The notes: a model not told the origin generated them from the letters alone. Shown: positions 23,401-32,450, counted from the stretch's first letter. The stretch is 64,000 bases of DNA from Pseudomonas sp. URIL14HWK12:I12 (GCF_003097135.1 NZ_QEQL01000005.1:414269-478268); one strand, 5' to 3'. Made by a program: numbers and translations.

Positions 23401-23675
23401 GCCGATACGGGACCATCCACACCATGCAAGGCAAGGAAGCTGCTGTGATCATTCTGGTGCTGGGCGGCAACAGCGAAACCCGCGGTGCGCGTGATTGGGC
23501 AGTGTCGGAGCCCAACCTGCTGAACGTGGCCGCCACCCGGGCGCGGCGGCGGCTGTACGTGATCGGCGACCAGGCAGACTGGCAGGGGCGGCCGTTGTTT
23601 TGCGATGTGGTGGACGTGTTGCCGCCCCTGCCCTCACCGGTAGAACGGCCGCAAGGCAGCAGCCGAACCCTGTGA
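20445..23675 (+). CDS. large SF1 (Upf1/Dna2-like) helicase-domain ATPase with coiled-coil insert
   Basis: A 1076-residue protein. Walker A is GPPGTGKTT at about 303-311 (Lys309), Walker B/motif II DEAGQA begins at Asp798, followed by motif III GDPLQLKP; motif V/VI lies in IHTMQGKEAAVI...NVAATRARRRLYV near 985-1035. About 490 residues separate motifs I and II and contain a charged coiled-coil region (about 510-690, QAEQARQQHLAQRRALEAEQ). The N-terminal 290 residues have no domain I know. It should be a nucleic acid translocase or helicase. AAGGA precedes the ATG. It stands alone, and its role in repair or defence is unproven. Confidence 0.82.
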   Translation: MNPPSIVRYWHAVELLQPQAVPKLKKRDSEHQPFYQDIPSTAPMLPWVATNTLARQKLPKDRAWSHTLYAHLYNSAEVAHQLEALYGATEGYKEPQDREVGLYALKFSAEGVMIADSLVLSSEAWFLGRALNGLGWAQGFDEAQHYARGQANELLGGVVIPDALADMTAWVRAFLGLDEFFGSAPRKHRFRSAPINPEKPQQEDDPLNSFLLADLEGVACALERGEVSEPLKRYLRQHDESQRLHLDHRDASVPLLECLAPARYAPGCWPTGRHLGLVHSQQLAVNSILETLGREDGVLGVNGPPGTGKTTLLRDLIAAVVTQRADVLAGFARASDAFIKDGREPANDGGRERFAYTLVPELFGFEMVVASSNNGAVENVTLELPQRDSIDPAWLPEAEYFSELGELISGGPAWGMISAALGSKANRNRFVERFFWGKRPPKPEKQPAQPHPAQAEDDDLDTAEPGPEDAPDTEAPAPGPKGFRGWLKAHVEANRALSSNEKASLWRAAVARYNDAKREEARLRSGFTAVIEQVEAVQRAKAGVAQAEQARQQHLAQRRALEAEQARAETTTLAPAREALQQQLLALQAHLAKKPGFMANLLSFWGTQRAWAGQQRLLASSHALAESAHGAAQRQMQRIATQLDEAQRQLAADEQHIDKAVHHAQSQIDATRTLAEAGDARHLLAWLNQGAIGRGSDIELREPWVVPGWRQARAKVFIEALALHRTLFELEATRLGSNLDFITSHLTGGRYQGVSKNLMRSAWASLFMAVPVLSSTFASFARSFGSFGCGEIGWLLVDEAGQATPQAAVGALWRARRAVLVGDPLQLKPIVTVSDAVLEHMRTCYGVGPHWLPNRQSAQTLADQATPWGRLAGPVGQKSWVGLPLVVHRRCDRPMFDLANRIAYDGAMVYGTLAPSPEKETPASLPTGWLPVAGRASGNWVPAEGQALQWLLARLERDGVAREDIAVITPFQDVRNQLKECVPAKSRYGTIHTMQGKEAAVIILVLGGNSETRGARDWAVSEPNLLNVAATRARRRLYVIGDQADWQGRPLFCDVVDVLPPLPSPVERPQGSSRTL

Positions 23676-23753
23676 GGGGCGGGGGGCGCTGGCTCGGCGG
23701 CCTTTGAGATTCGTCTTATTCAAGCAGGGCCGGGCGCTGCCTACCCTGAGCGG

Positions 23754-26579
23754 ATGAACCTCACACACTTTGTCCCCCCCGCTCACCCCTACTCCTCAAC
23801 GCCCAAGGCCGCCCGCCAACTGCTGCGGCTGTTCGGGCTTGCGCTGGTCGTGGGCGTGTACCTGGGCGCCTACAGCTACCTGCATTCGGCGTTCGAAGAA
23901 GAAGTTTCGGCGCGGCGCGGCTTCATGAACGAGGCGGCGTCTGACGCCCAGAGCTTTTTCGTCAGCCGCCAGACGCTGCTGCAAAGCCTGGGCGTTTCGG
24001 CGGTCAGGCACCTCACGCCACCGGTGGGCAACCTGAACAATGTTCCGGCTGAAGAAGTGCACATCACCCTCGGCGAGCCAGGCAACCTGTGGAGCCTGTG
24101 GCTCACCCGGCGCATGCTCGGCCACCTCAAGGCCAACCGGATCAACCTGATCTACGTGCCGCAGCGCCCGGGCAGTGCGGTGCAGCGCCTGTACAGCGCC
24201 TGGCCGACCGCAGCGGTGCCCGGGGAGGTCTTGCAACGGCTGCTGGCCGTCGATACCGGCGCCGTGCCGGCCACCGACGAGCTGTGGCTCACCGAGCAAA
24301 ACCGGCTCGACTCGCCCCTGTACCTGTTCACCCGCCTCGATGATCGCAGCCCGGCCTCTGGCTGGCTGGGCTTCGAAGTCGACGGGCCTGACCTGATCCA
24401 GGCACTGCGCCACGAACAGGCAGGCGACTTTCTGCTGCTCGACGGCGACGGCACCTTGATTTTCAGCAGCAGCCTGCAACCCCCGCAGGCCGTCCTGGCG
24501 CTGCGCCACGCCCGCGCCGGCGCGACCTTCGGCTGGGAGGGCGGCGGCTGGCTGCCCGACCGGCTGGCCATTCGCAAGCAGCTGGCCTATTCACACTGGC
24601 AGATCGTCTATCGCCTTGACCTGCACGCCCTGTTGCCAGCCCTGGCGTTGCCCCTGTTACTGGCAGTGCTGCTGTGCCTGGCCGCCACTGGGCTGATGGT
24701 CTGGTGGATCGGGCGTATCGACCAGCGCCTGATCGTGCCGGCGGCGGCACGTATCGAGGCCTTGGTGGAGAGTGAGGCGTTCAGCAGCACGGTGATCCGC
24801 ATCGCGCCGGTGGCCCTCTGCGTGCTGCGGCGCAGCGACGGCGCGGTGGTGCTGGAGAACCCGCTGGCGCAGCAATGGCTGGGCGACGGCCGCGAGCGCC
24901 AACGACTGAGCCATCGTTGGATCACCCGCGCCTTCGACGCAGCCGAGGCCAGCTGCCGCGATGAGCTGCAGTTGGCCGATGGCCGCCACCTGTTCCTGAG
25001 CTATGCGCCCACTCGCTACCAGCGCGAAGACGTGCTGATCTGCGCCTTCAGTGACATCAGCGAACGCAAGCAGGCCGAGCTGGCTCTGCAACAGGCTCGT
25101 GCGCTGGCCGACGCGGCCAATGAGGCCAAAACGCTGTTTCTGGCCACCATGAGCCATGAAATCCGCACCCCGCTCTACGGGGTGCTGGGCACCCTTGAGC
25201 TGCTGGGCCGCACCCGCCTGGACAGCCAGCAGCGGGGCTACCTCAAGGCGATCGAAGGCTCTTCGGCCACCTTGCTGCAACTGATTTGCGACGTGCTGGA
25301 CGTTTCCAAGATCGAGGCAGGCCAATTGGCGCTGGAGTTGAGCACCTTCTGTGTGACCACGCTGACCCAGGAGGTGGTTCAGAGCTACGCGGGGGCAGCG
25401 CAAAGCAAAGGCCTGCAGCTGTTCGCCAGCATCGACCCCGGCGTGCCTGAGCAGGTGCATGGCGACCTGACGCGCATCCGCCAGATTCTCAACAACCTGC
25501 TCAGCAACGCGCTGAAGTTCACCGACAGCGGCCGCATCGTGGTGCGCTTGCACACCGACAGCCGCGAGGGTGAGCGTGCACTGCTGCAATGGCAGGTGGT
25601 CGACACCGGCAAGGGGATCTGCGCCAGCGACCAGCGCCACCTGTTCGAGCCGTTCTTTCAGAGCAGCCCGAATGCCAACGTGGTGGCGGGCACAGGCCTG
25701 GGGCTTTCGATCTGCAAGCGCCTGGTGCACTTGATGAACGGCAACCTGCGGGTGTTCAGCGAGCCGGGCCTGGGCAGCAGCTTTACCTTCGCCCTGCCCC
25801 TGGAACAGGTGCCCTCGGCCCAGGCCCAGAGCGAGGCGCAGATGCAGCCGCTACTGGGTGAGCGTGTGTATGTGGTGTCGCCGGTTCAAGAGCTGGCCGA
25901 GTGCTGCGCCGGCTGGCTACGCCGCTGGGGCGCACGGGCGCAGGTGGCGCTGCCCGAATTGGGGCAGGTGGCCAGCGACGCGGTGCTGGTCGAGCTCAGC
26001 CCGGGGCCTGCGGCGGCCATGCGCTGGCATGCCTGGCCCGGGCGGCACGTGAGGGTTGCAGCCGGTGAGCACGGCATGGTGCGCGAATCCGGCGCCTGCT
26101 GGCGGGTGGGCCTGAACGATTTGCTGGCGCTGAACCAGGCGGTGAGCCAGGCTCAGGGGCTTGAGCTTCAGCCCTGCGTAGAGCGCGGCCACCCATTGGC
26201 CGAGACCCAGCTCAACCTCCGGTTGCTGGTGGCCGAAGACAACCTGATCAACCAGTTGATCCTGCGCGACCAGCTTGAGGAGCTGGGGTGCAGCGTGATG
26301 TTGGCGCGCGATGGCTTCGAGGCGCTCTCGATGTGGAGCGATGCCGACTTCGACATCATCCTCACCGACGTCAACATGCCGCGCATGAACGGCTACCAAC
26401 TCACCGAACAACTGCGCCGCCTGGGGTGCTCGCTACCGATCATCGGCGCCACGGCCAACGCCATGCTCGAAGAAGCCGAGCGTTGCCTGAGCATGGGCAT
26501 GGACCACTTCCTGGTCAAGCCATTTACCTTGCACGCCCTCTACCAATGCCTGCAGCCCTACCAGAGGACCTTGCCGTGA
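23754..26579 (+). CDS. pvrS: PvrS-like hybrid sensor histidine kinase
   Basis: A 941-residue membrane sensor. Transmembrane segments at about 24-44 and 295-320 enclose a periplasmic sensor region. A PAS-like domain at about 345-440 leads to the phosphoacceptor box with His468 (TMSHEIRTPLYG), the HATPase domain (NNLLSNALKF, DTGKGI, GTGLGLS) and a C-terminal receiver with Asp872 (ILTDVNMPRMNG). It lacks an Hpt domain. It overlaps the PvrR-like gene by GTGA. It is first in a four-gene array matching pvrS-pvrR-rcsC-rcsB beside cupD in P. aeruginosa PA14; the symbol rests on that synteny and on domains, not on a computed alignment. Confidence 0.75.
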   Translation: MNLTHFVPPAHPYSSTPKAARQLLRLFGLALVVGVYLGAYSYLHSAFEEEVSARRGFMNEAASDAQSFFVSRQTLLQSLGVSAVRHLTPPVGNLNNVPAEEVHITLGEPGNLWSLWLTRRMLGHLKANRINLIYVPQRPGSAVQRLYSAWPTAAVPGEVLQRLLAVDTGAVPATDELWLTEQNRLDSPLYLFTRLDDRSPASGWLGFEVDGPDLIQALRHEQAGDFLLLDGDGTLIFSSSLQPPQAVLALRHARAGATFGWEGGGWLPDRLAIRKQLAYSHWQIVYRLDLHALLPALALPLLLAVLLCLAATGLMVWWIGRIDQRLIVPAAARIEALVESEAFSSTVIRIAPVALCVLRRSDGAVVLENPLAQQWLGDGRERQRLSHRWITRAFDAAEASCRDELQLADGRHLFLSYAPTRYQREDVLICAFSDISERKQAELALQQARALADAANEAKTLFLATMSHEIRTPLYGVLGTLELLGRTRLDSQQRGYLKAIEGSSATLLQLICDVLDVSKIEAGQLALELSTFCVTTLTQEVVQSYAGAAQSKGLQLFASIDPGVPEQVHGDLTRIRQILNNLLSNALKFTDSGRIVVRLHTDSREGERALLQWQVVDTGKGICASDQRHLFEPFFQSSPNANVVAGTGLGLSICKRLVHLMNGNLRVFSEPGLGSSFTFALPLEQVPSAQAQSEAQMQPLLGERVYVVSPVQELAECCAGWLRRWGARAQVALPELGQVASDAVLVELSPGPAAAMRWHAWPGRHVRVAAGEHGMVRESGACWRVGLNDLLALNQAVSQAQGLELQPCVERGHPLAETQLNLRLLVAEDNLINQLILRDQLEELGCSVMLARDGFEALSMWSDADFDIILTDVNMPRMNGYQLTEQLRRLGCSLPIIGATANAMLEEAERCLSMGMDHFLVKPFTLHALYQCLQPYQRTLP

Positions 26580-27760
26580 GCGTGTACCGAGTGCTCATCG
26601 TCGAAGACCACCCGTTCCAGCACCAGTACCTCAACGCTGTGTTCCAGGCGGCAGGCGGCTTTGCCGTCGACCTGGTATGGGACGCCGAAAGCGCCCTGCA
26701 GCATCTGGCACGGCAACGCTACGACCTGCTGCTCAGCGACCTGATGATGCCGCGCATGGACGGCGTGCAGTTGATCCAGCAGCTGGCGCGCCTGCGCACA
26801 CCGCCGGCGTTGGCGCTGATGACGGCCGCCTCCCGGCGCATGCTGGTCGGCTCTGGGCAGGTCGCCAAGAACCTGGGGCTGCGCGTTGCAGGCTTGATCT
26901 CCAAACCGGTCAGCGTGCCGCAGGTGCAGGCGCTGCGTAACAGCCTCGACCAAATGGCGGGCCAGCCAGGGGCCGCGCACAGCCCGCCCAAAGGCTGCCG
27001 CTCGCAGGCCACCTTGGCCCAGGCCCTGCAACACGGCGAGATCCAGGCCTGGTTTCAACCCAAGAAATCGCTGTGCGACGGCCGCATCGTCGGTGCCGAA
27101 GCCCTGGCGCGTTGGCTGCACCCGGCCGAGGGCCTGCTGTTGCCCGGTGCGTTCCTGGGCGACATCGAGCGCCACGCGCTGGAAACCCCGTTGCTGGCGG
27201 CCATGCTCCAACAGACCCTCGCCGCCCAGGCCCAGTGGGCCCAGCTGGGGTATCGGCTGCCGGTATCGATCAACCTGCCCACTCACCTGCTCGATCAGAA
27301 CGACCTGGTCGATAACCTGTTGGCGCAGGTCAAGGCCGCCAGGGCCGAGCCGCGGCAGATCACCTTCGAGCTGACCGAAAGCTCCACCACGCAGCTGTCG
27401 AGCAACTACTACGCCGGCGCCTGCCGCCTGCGCCTGATGGGCTTCGGCCTGGCGCAAGACGACTTCGGCAAGGGCTACAGCTCGTATTTCAACCTGGTGT
27501 CTACCCCGTTCACGGAGCTTAAGATCGACCGCTCGCTGGTGCACGGCTGCGCAGCCAACGAAGGCCTGGCGCTGGCCTTGCTCAGCATCACCGAGATCGG
27601 CCGCAAGCTGGGGCTGGTGACCATCGCCGAGGGCGCCGAAACCCAGGATGAGCTGGCAGTGCTCAGGCGCATCGGCTGCGATCAGGTGCAGGGTTTCATC
27701 ATCTCCCAGGCAGTTGCAGGTAGCGAATTGGCCACGCTTCTGATAGAAGATGGCCCATAG
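26576..27760 (+). CDS. pvrR: PvrR/RocR-like response regulator with EAL c-di-GMP phosphodiesterase
   Basis: A 394-residue protein. The receiver (about 4-125) has acceptor Asp55 (LLSDLMMPRMDG) and the EAL domain spans about 145-390. Active-site motifs are present: Glu175 in EALARW, FELTES, DDFGKG (loop 6), LKIDRS, EGAE and QGF. It should therefore hydrolyse c-di-GMP, lowering fimbriae and biofilm when active. Translation starts at GTG 26576, overlapping the kinase stop as GTGA, so the two are coupled. Length and layout match RocR/PvrR. Confidence 0.85.
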   Translation: MSVYRVLIVEDHPFQHQYLNAVFQAAGGFAVDLVWDAESALQHLARQRYDLLLSDLMMPRMDGVQLIQQLARLRTPPALALMTAASRRMLVGSGQVAKNLGLRVAGLISKPVSVPQVQALRNSLDQMAGQPGAAHSPPKGCRSQATLAQALQHGEIQAWFQPKKSLCDGRIVGAEALARWLHPAEGLLLPGAFLGDIERHALETPLLAAMLQQTLAAQAQWAQLGYRLPVSINLPTHLLDQNDLVDNLLAQVKAARAEPRQITFELTESSTTQLSSNYYAGACRLRLMGFGLAQDDFGKGYSSYFNLVSTPFTELKIDRSLVHGCAANEGLALALLSITEIGRKLGLVTIAEGAETQDELAVLRRIGCDQVQGFIISQAVAGSELATLLIEDGP

Positions 27761-27865
27761 CCATCATTCACGCGCCCCGGCCGATCAGCTTCGTGCTGTA
27801 CCAGGCCGGGCCGCCCGTGCGCCTCCGCCTCTGGCTGGGCGCCTTTACGTCGAGCGATACCGAAA

Positions 27866-30823
27866 ATGAAACATGCCAGCCTGCGCCTGGACAAACTGGC
27901 AAAAAGCTCACAGCGGCTGAACAAGGCCCTGCTGCTGCTCACTGGCCTGCTGCTGTTGTTATCCAGCACCTGTTACTGGGCAGTGTCGCGGCTGCTCGAA
28001 TCCGAACAGCAGCGCGCGGAGTTCCACTTCGCCCGGGTCATGGAGATCGTGCAGGAGCATGAAACCTTCCTGCGCCATCTCGCCGCCAGCTACCGCGAAC
28101 AAGGCACTACACCGCAGCCGCCTGTGCCATCGCTTTCAGTGGTCGAGACTCGCCAGGGTGGCGGCCAAACGGTGCTCACCGCCAAAGGTTTTGCATTGTC
28201 GCTGCCGTTCAACCTTTCACACGGCGCCGGGTTTAGCGCCAACGACGAGCGCCGGGCTCTGGGGCTCGGTGTGCAGATGACCGATGTCTACAGCGGCTTC
28301 TGGGCCAGCTCTTTCTACGCGTCGCCGCAGTTGTTCTTGCTGGCGCCCCAGGGCGATGCGAGCCTGGCGATCCCGGCCGCCGGCGACCCCCGCCAGCATT
28401 TGCGCCTGGCACCCAACCAGTACGACACCGTGGTCAGCCGCCTCAGCCAATCGGCGGCCAACCTGGCTCCGTTGTCCGACCGACAGGTACAGTGGGCTCG
28501 CGCGCCGCTGCGCCTTTACCCCGATAAACGCAGCATCGTCGCGATGATCGGCCTCAACGCTGCCGATGCCCTGCTGCCCGCCGGCCACAGCGACGGCTTG
28601 CTGGCCTTGGCGGCCGTGGTCGACACCGCCCAGGTGGACGAATTCGAGCGGGTATTGCAGCTGTCGGTGTACAACCAGTTCACCCTGATCACCCCCCAGG
28701 GTGCGGCGGTGGTGGGCGACCTGGATGACAACCACGCCGTGCCGCAGGGGCTGAGCTTTTGCCGCCACGGGCTGAACTTCAAGCTGGTGTCCGCAGGCCC
28801 GCAGCCTTGGACAGGGCTGTACGCCATCAGCTACCACGACTTCCTGCGCTACGCCAAATGGCCACTGCTGGGCCTGGCGCTGACCTTCATCGCCGCTGTG
28901 CTGGCCGGTGTGTGGATCAACCACTGGTACAAGACGCAGATCGTACGCCCGGCGCGCCGGGCGCAGGATCGCCTGTTCGAAAGCGAGGCGTTCAACCGCC
29001 TGATGCTGCACCACGCCCCAGTAGGCCTGTGCGTGGTGCGCCGCAGCGATCGGCAGCTGCTGCTGGAAAACCAACGCGCCGAACACTTGGGCAGCACCCC
29101 GGCGCTGCTGGAGATGCTGCAGGCCCACCAGGGCGAGCAACTGCCTGGCGAGCTGTGCCTGCCGGTCGAGGGGCGTTATCTGCAGGTGGGCGTGGTGGCA
29201 GCCCGTTATGAAGGCCAGGACGTTTTCCTCTGCGGCTGCAACGACATCACCCGGCATGTGGGCGAAGCCAGGCTGCTGGCGCAGGCCAACCGCCAGGCCA
29301 CGGCGGCGAACGAGGCCAAGACCGTGTTCCTGGCCACCATGAGCCATGAAATTCGCACCCCGCTGTACGGCGTGCTGGGCAACCTGGAGTTGCTGGCGCT
29401 GACCGACATGAGCGAGCGCCAGCGGCAATACCTGGAGATCATCCAAGGCTCTTCCACCATCCTGTTCCAGCTCATCAGCAACGTGCTGGACGTGTCGAAG
29501 ATCGAGTCGGGCCAGATGGCCGTGGAGGCTGCCGCCTTCGACCCACATCAGCTGGTCGAGGAAGCCGTGCTGGCGTTCACCGCCACCGCACAGAACAAGG
29601 GCCTGGCCATCGAGCTGGAGATCGACCCGCAACTGCCGGCGCGGCTGGAGGGGGATGCCGGTCGCATCCGGCAGATCCTGCATAACCTGCTGGGCAACGC
29701 GATCAAGTTCACCGAATCGGGCTGGGTGCGGCTGCGCCTGACCGTTCAGCAAGCCACCGCCGGCAGCGTCGCCTTGCAGTGGCAGGTCACCGACACCGGT
29801 GTCGGCATTCCCGAAAAGGCCTTGGACGAGTTGTTCAAGCCGTTCTACCAGGTGGCCGCCGGCCAGGATGGTAACGGCGCGGGGTTGGGCCTTTCGATCT
29901 GCCGGCGCCTGAGCGAGCTGATGGGCGGCAGCATGCGCGTGGTCAGCGAGCCGGGGCTGGGCAGCAGCTTTTCACTGCTGATCACCCTGCCGGTCGTGGA
30001 GCTGCCACCGGCTGAGCTGGCACCGCCGCCCCCGCTCCCGGGCCTGGGCGCGCCCTGCCTTAACGTGCGGGTGCTGGTGGCCGAGGACAACCTGGTCAGC
30101 CAGGCGGTGCTGCGCGAGCAGCTCGAAGCCCTCGGTGCGCACCCCACCGTTGCTCGCGACGGCCAGCAAGCCTTGCAGATCTGGAATTCGCAAGCCTTCG
30201 ACCTGGTCATCACCGACATCAACATGCCACGCATGAACGGCTATGAGCTGGCGCGTGCACTGCGTGATCAAGGCGTGCAGGTGCCGATCATCGGCGTTAC
30301 CGCCAATGCCCTGCGTGAAGAAGGCCAGCGTTGCCTGGCCGTGGGCATGAACGCCTGGGTGGTCAAGCCGTTGAGCCTGGGGATGCTTCGGCAGGCGCTG
30401 ATTGCGCACTGCCGCCGTGCCAATGGCCTGGCAGCCAGCCCGCCACCAGCAGCCCCCGCCCAGGCCCAGGCCCCCACGCTTGAAACGGCAGCTGCCACGG
30501 CGCCGGAGGAAGGCTTCGAAGGCTGGATCCCGCTGTCGCCGGCCATGCGCCAGCTGATGGGCGAAACGCTGCTGGCCGATATCGAACAAATCGACCAAGG
30601 GCTGGCAGCCCAGGATGCCAACCTGCTGCGCCAACGTTTACACAGCCTCAGCGGGGCGCTGGCCAGTGTTCGCGCCCAGGGGCTGTTCGGCGCCTGCCAA
30701 CAGTTTGAAAACGCCCTCCACGACGGCCCGCTGACCCCTGCGCTGGCCGCCGAGATCCGCGCCCTCGCCTCGCGCCTGGCCACTGTGGCTCACACCCTGC
30801 TCGCCCCAGCGCAGGGAGAATGA
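27866..30823 (+). CDS. rcsC: RcsC-like hybrid histidine kinase with REC and Hpt domains
   Basis: A 985-residue membrane sensor. Transmembrane segments lie at about 21-42 and 333-352 around a periplasmic region, then a PAS-like domain, His494 (TMSHEIRTPLYG), HATPase, a receiver with Asp784 (VITDINMPRMNG) and a C-terminal Hpt domain with His926 (RLHSLSGAL). The Hpt motif lacks the usual Lys after the His. The kinase core and PAS-like part closely resemble the PvrS-like protein, so the two arose by duplication. It likely relays phosphate through its Hpt to the RcsB-like regulator. It is 105 bases downstream of pvrR and 25 upstream of rcsB. Confidence 0.78.
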   Translation: MKHASLRLDKLAKSSQRLNKALLLLTGLLLLLSSTCYWAVSRLLESEQQRAEFHFARVMEIVQEHETFLRHLAASYREQGTTPQPPVPSLSVVETRQGGGQTVLTAKGFALSLPFNLSHGAGFSANDERRALGLGVQMTDVYSGFWASSFYASPQLFLLAPQGDASLAIPAAGDPRQHLRLAPNQYDTVVSRLSQSAANLAPLSDRQVQWARAPLRLYPDKRSIVAMIGLNAADALLPAGHSDGLLALAAVVDTAQVDEFERVLQLSVYNQFTLITPQGAAVVGDLDDNHAVPQGLSFCRHGLNFKLVSAGPQPWTGLYAISYHDFLRYAKWPLLGLALTFIAAVLAGVWINHWYKTQIVRPARRAQDRLFESEAFNRLMLHHAPVGLCVVRRSDRQLLLENQRAEHLGSTPALLEMLQAHQGEQLPGELCLPVEGRYLQVGVVAARYEGQDVFLCGCNDITRHVGEARLLAQANRQATAANEAKTVFLATMSHEIRTPLYGVLGNLELLALTDMSERQRQYLEIIQGSSTILFQLISNVLDVSKIESGQMAVEAAAFDPHQLVEEAVLAFTATAQNKGLAIELEIDPQLPARLEGDAGRIRQILHNLLGNAIKFTESGWVRLRLTVQQATAGSVALQWQVTDTGVGIPEKALDELFKPFYQVAAGQDGNGAGLGLSICRRLSELMGGSMRVVSEPGLGSSFSLLITLPVVELPPAELAPPPPLPGLGAPCLNVRVLVAEDNLVSQAVLREQLEALGAHPTVARDGQQALQIWNSQAFDLVITDINMPRMNGYELARALRDQGVQVPIIGVTANALREEGQRCLAVGMNAWVVKPLSLGMLRQALIAHCRRANGLAASPPPAAPAQAQAPTLETAAATAPEEGFEGWIPLSPAMRQLMGETLLADIEQIDQGLAAQDANLLRQRLHSLSGALASVRAQGLFGACQQFENALHDGPLTPALAAEIRALASRLATVAHTLLAPAQGE

Positions 30824-30848
30824 ATGTTCATCAACAGAGAATCCCGAC

Positions 30849-31496
30849 ATGCCTGAACTGAACGTGGTGATTGCCGACGACCACCCTATTGTGCTGCTTG
30901 GGGTGCGTGAGCTGGTTCAGCGTGACGAGCGTTACCGAATCGTCGGCGAAGCCATGAACTCGACGGGGCTGGTGCAGCAGATGCACACCCACCGGCCCGA
31001 GGTGCTGATCACCGACTTCAACATGCCAGGCGATGAGACCTACGGTGATGGCCTGAAACTGATCGACTACCTGTTGCGCCACTTCCCTGGCACCCATGTG
31101 CTGGTGCTCACCATGGTTTCGAACACCCTGATCCTTACCCGCTTGCAAGAGCTGGGGGTGGCGGGGGTGATCCAGAAGAGCCACCTGCACAGCGAGATCG
31201 ACAACGCCCTGAATGCCCTGAGCGCCCAGCGCATCTACAAGAGCCTGATGGCCAGCCCGCAATCGGTGATGCCCAGCACGCAGCAGGTTCAGGAGCGTTT
31301 CCAGAACCTCTCGCCGCGCGAGATCGAGGTGCTGCGCCTGTTCGTAACGGGCTTGAGCGTCAGCGACATTGCCCGGCAACTGTCGCGCAGCGTCAAGACC
31401 GTCAGTGCGCAGAAGGTCGCCGCCATGCGCAAGCTGGAAGTGGACAGCGACCAGGCCTTGCTGACCTACTGCATCGAGGCCCGCCAGTTTCAGTGA
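30849..31496 (+). CDS. rcsB: RcsB/RocA1-like LuxR-family response regulator
   Basis: A 215-residue protein with a receiver at 3-125, acceptor Asp56 (LITDFNMPGDET), and a C-terminal LuxR-type HTH at about 148-205 (LSPREIEVLRLFVTGLSVSD). In P. aeruginosa the matching regulators activate cup fimbrial genes. Here the convergent fimbrial operon is the obvious target; its promoter would lie near 37320. The stop codon directly abuts the stop of the last fimbrial gene, with no base between them. Confidence 0.8.
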   Translation: MPELNVVIADDHPIVLLGVRELVQRDERYRIVGEAMNSTGLVQQMHTHRPEVLITDFNMPGDETYGDGLKLIDYLLRHFPGTHVLVLTMVSNTLILTRLQELGVAGVIQKSHLHSEIDNALNALSAQRIYKSLMASPQSVMPSTQQVQERFQNLSPREIEVLRLFVTGLSVSDIARQLSRSVKTVSAQKVAAMRKLEVDSDQALLTYCIEARQFQ

Positions 31497-31979
31497 TCAG
31501 AGGTAGAGCACCTGCATCAGCAGGGTGGCCGAGAACGCGCCGGGCTCCGGCAGCGCCCCTACCACTACGGGCTTGACCCGCACGCTCAGCGTCACGGGGC
31601 CATCGCCGGCCTGAAACAGGCGGGGCTGGTTCAACACCCAGGAAACCAGCCCCTCTTCGCCCAGCACGCGCAGGCCCAGCCCGGCCCGGTCTGTGAGCAG
31701 GGTCTGGCTGTCGGCGCTGCCCAGGCCAGCGGCCAGCGACACGCTTAGCTGGCTGCCAGGGCGGCAATCGAACCCTAATGTCACCTCGGTAACCGGCACG
31801 TTGCCCTGGCTGAGGCGGTTCAGGTTGACCTCGCCCAGCTTGATTTCCTGGGTGCTTGGGAACTTCGGGCTGCAAGGCGGCACGACCAGGCGCCCCTGCA
31901 CCTGCAACTGGGCGGTGTCGGGCGCCTCGGCCAAGGCCGGCGTGGCCAGTGCGCAAAGGGCCAGTGCAAGCGCTTTCAT
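31497..31979 (-). CDS. fimbrial subunit (minor pilin-like)
   Basis: A 160-residue protein from ATG 31979 (MKALALALCALATPALAEAP) with a Sec signal peptide cleaved after ALA. The pilin pattern is present: G.L..PPCS near the N-terminus, a second Cys in GFDCRPGS, and a closing beta strand FSATLLMQVLYL typical of donor-strand-exchanged subunits. It overlaps the preceding subunit gene by ATGA. It is the last gene of the fimbrial operon; adapter, tip or terminator function cannot be told apart. Confidence 0.7.
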   Translation of the reverse strand: MKALALALCALATPALAEAPDTAQLQVQGRLVVPPCSPKFPSTQEIKLGEVNLNRLSQGNVPVTEVTLGFDCRPGSQLSVSLAAGLGSADSQTLLTDRAGLGLRVLGEEGLVSWVLNQPRLFQAGDGPVTLSVRVKPVVVGALPEPGAFSATLLMQVLYL

Positions 31980-32443
31980 AGGTAGTTGATCGTCATGACC
32001 AACCCCGAGCTGAATCCGCCGGGGGTGAGGTCGCCACGCTTGACCAGCTTTGCCTTGAGGCTGATGTCCACGGCGCCACTGAGGTTGCTGTAGCCCTTGG
32101 CGGTGCCCTGCAGGTTGGCCGCGCTGTTGTCGGCCCACAGCAACGAAACGCCCAGGTTGCTCACGGTGGTCTTGGCCACGGTACTGGTGAAGGTGCCACT
32201 GTTGGCGCTGAAGCTCACGTTCATCGACGAGCCTGCCGGGCAGTTCATCCGCACAGGCACATCGACAGTACCCCGGGTATCGACCTGATCGGTGCGCACG
32301 TCGCCGAAATTGGCCGTCAGCGTGGTGCCAGTGCTGAGCACGCACGGCGGGCGGGTCAAGTTACCGCGCACGGTGATGTTCACTGTATCGGCAGCCTGGG
32401 CAGCAGCACTGCCCAGCAGCAGCACGAGCAAAAACGTTTTCAT
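31976..32443 (-). CDS. fimbrial subunit (minor pilin-like)
   Basis: A 155-residue protein (MKTFLLVLLLGSAAAQAADT) with a signal peptide ending AQA. It has the classical pilin signature: V.G.L.RPPCVL, a paired Cys in VPVRMNCPAG, and the C-terminal FSSGLVMTINYL. It lies seven bases after the adhesin-like gene and overlaps the next subunit gene. It is likely a linker subunit near the tip. Confidence 0.72.
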   Translation of the reverse strand: MKTFLLVLLLGSAAAQAADTVNITVRGNLTRPPCVLSTGTTLTANFGDVRTDQVDTRGTVDVPVRMNCPAGSSMNVSFSANSGTFTSTVAKTTVSNLGVSLLWADNSAANLQGTAKGYSNLSGAVDISLKAKLVKRGDLTPGGFSSGLVMTINYL

Positions 32444-32450
32444 CCTGACC

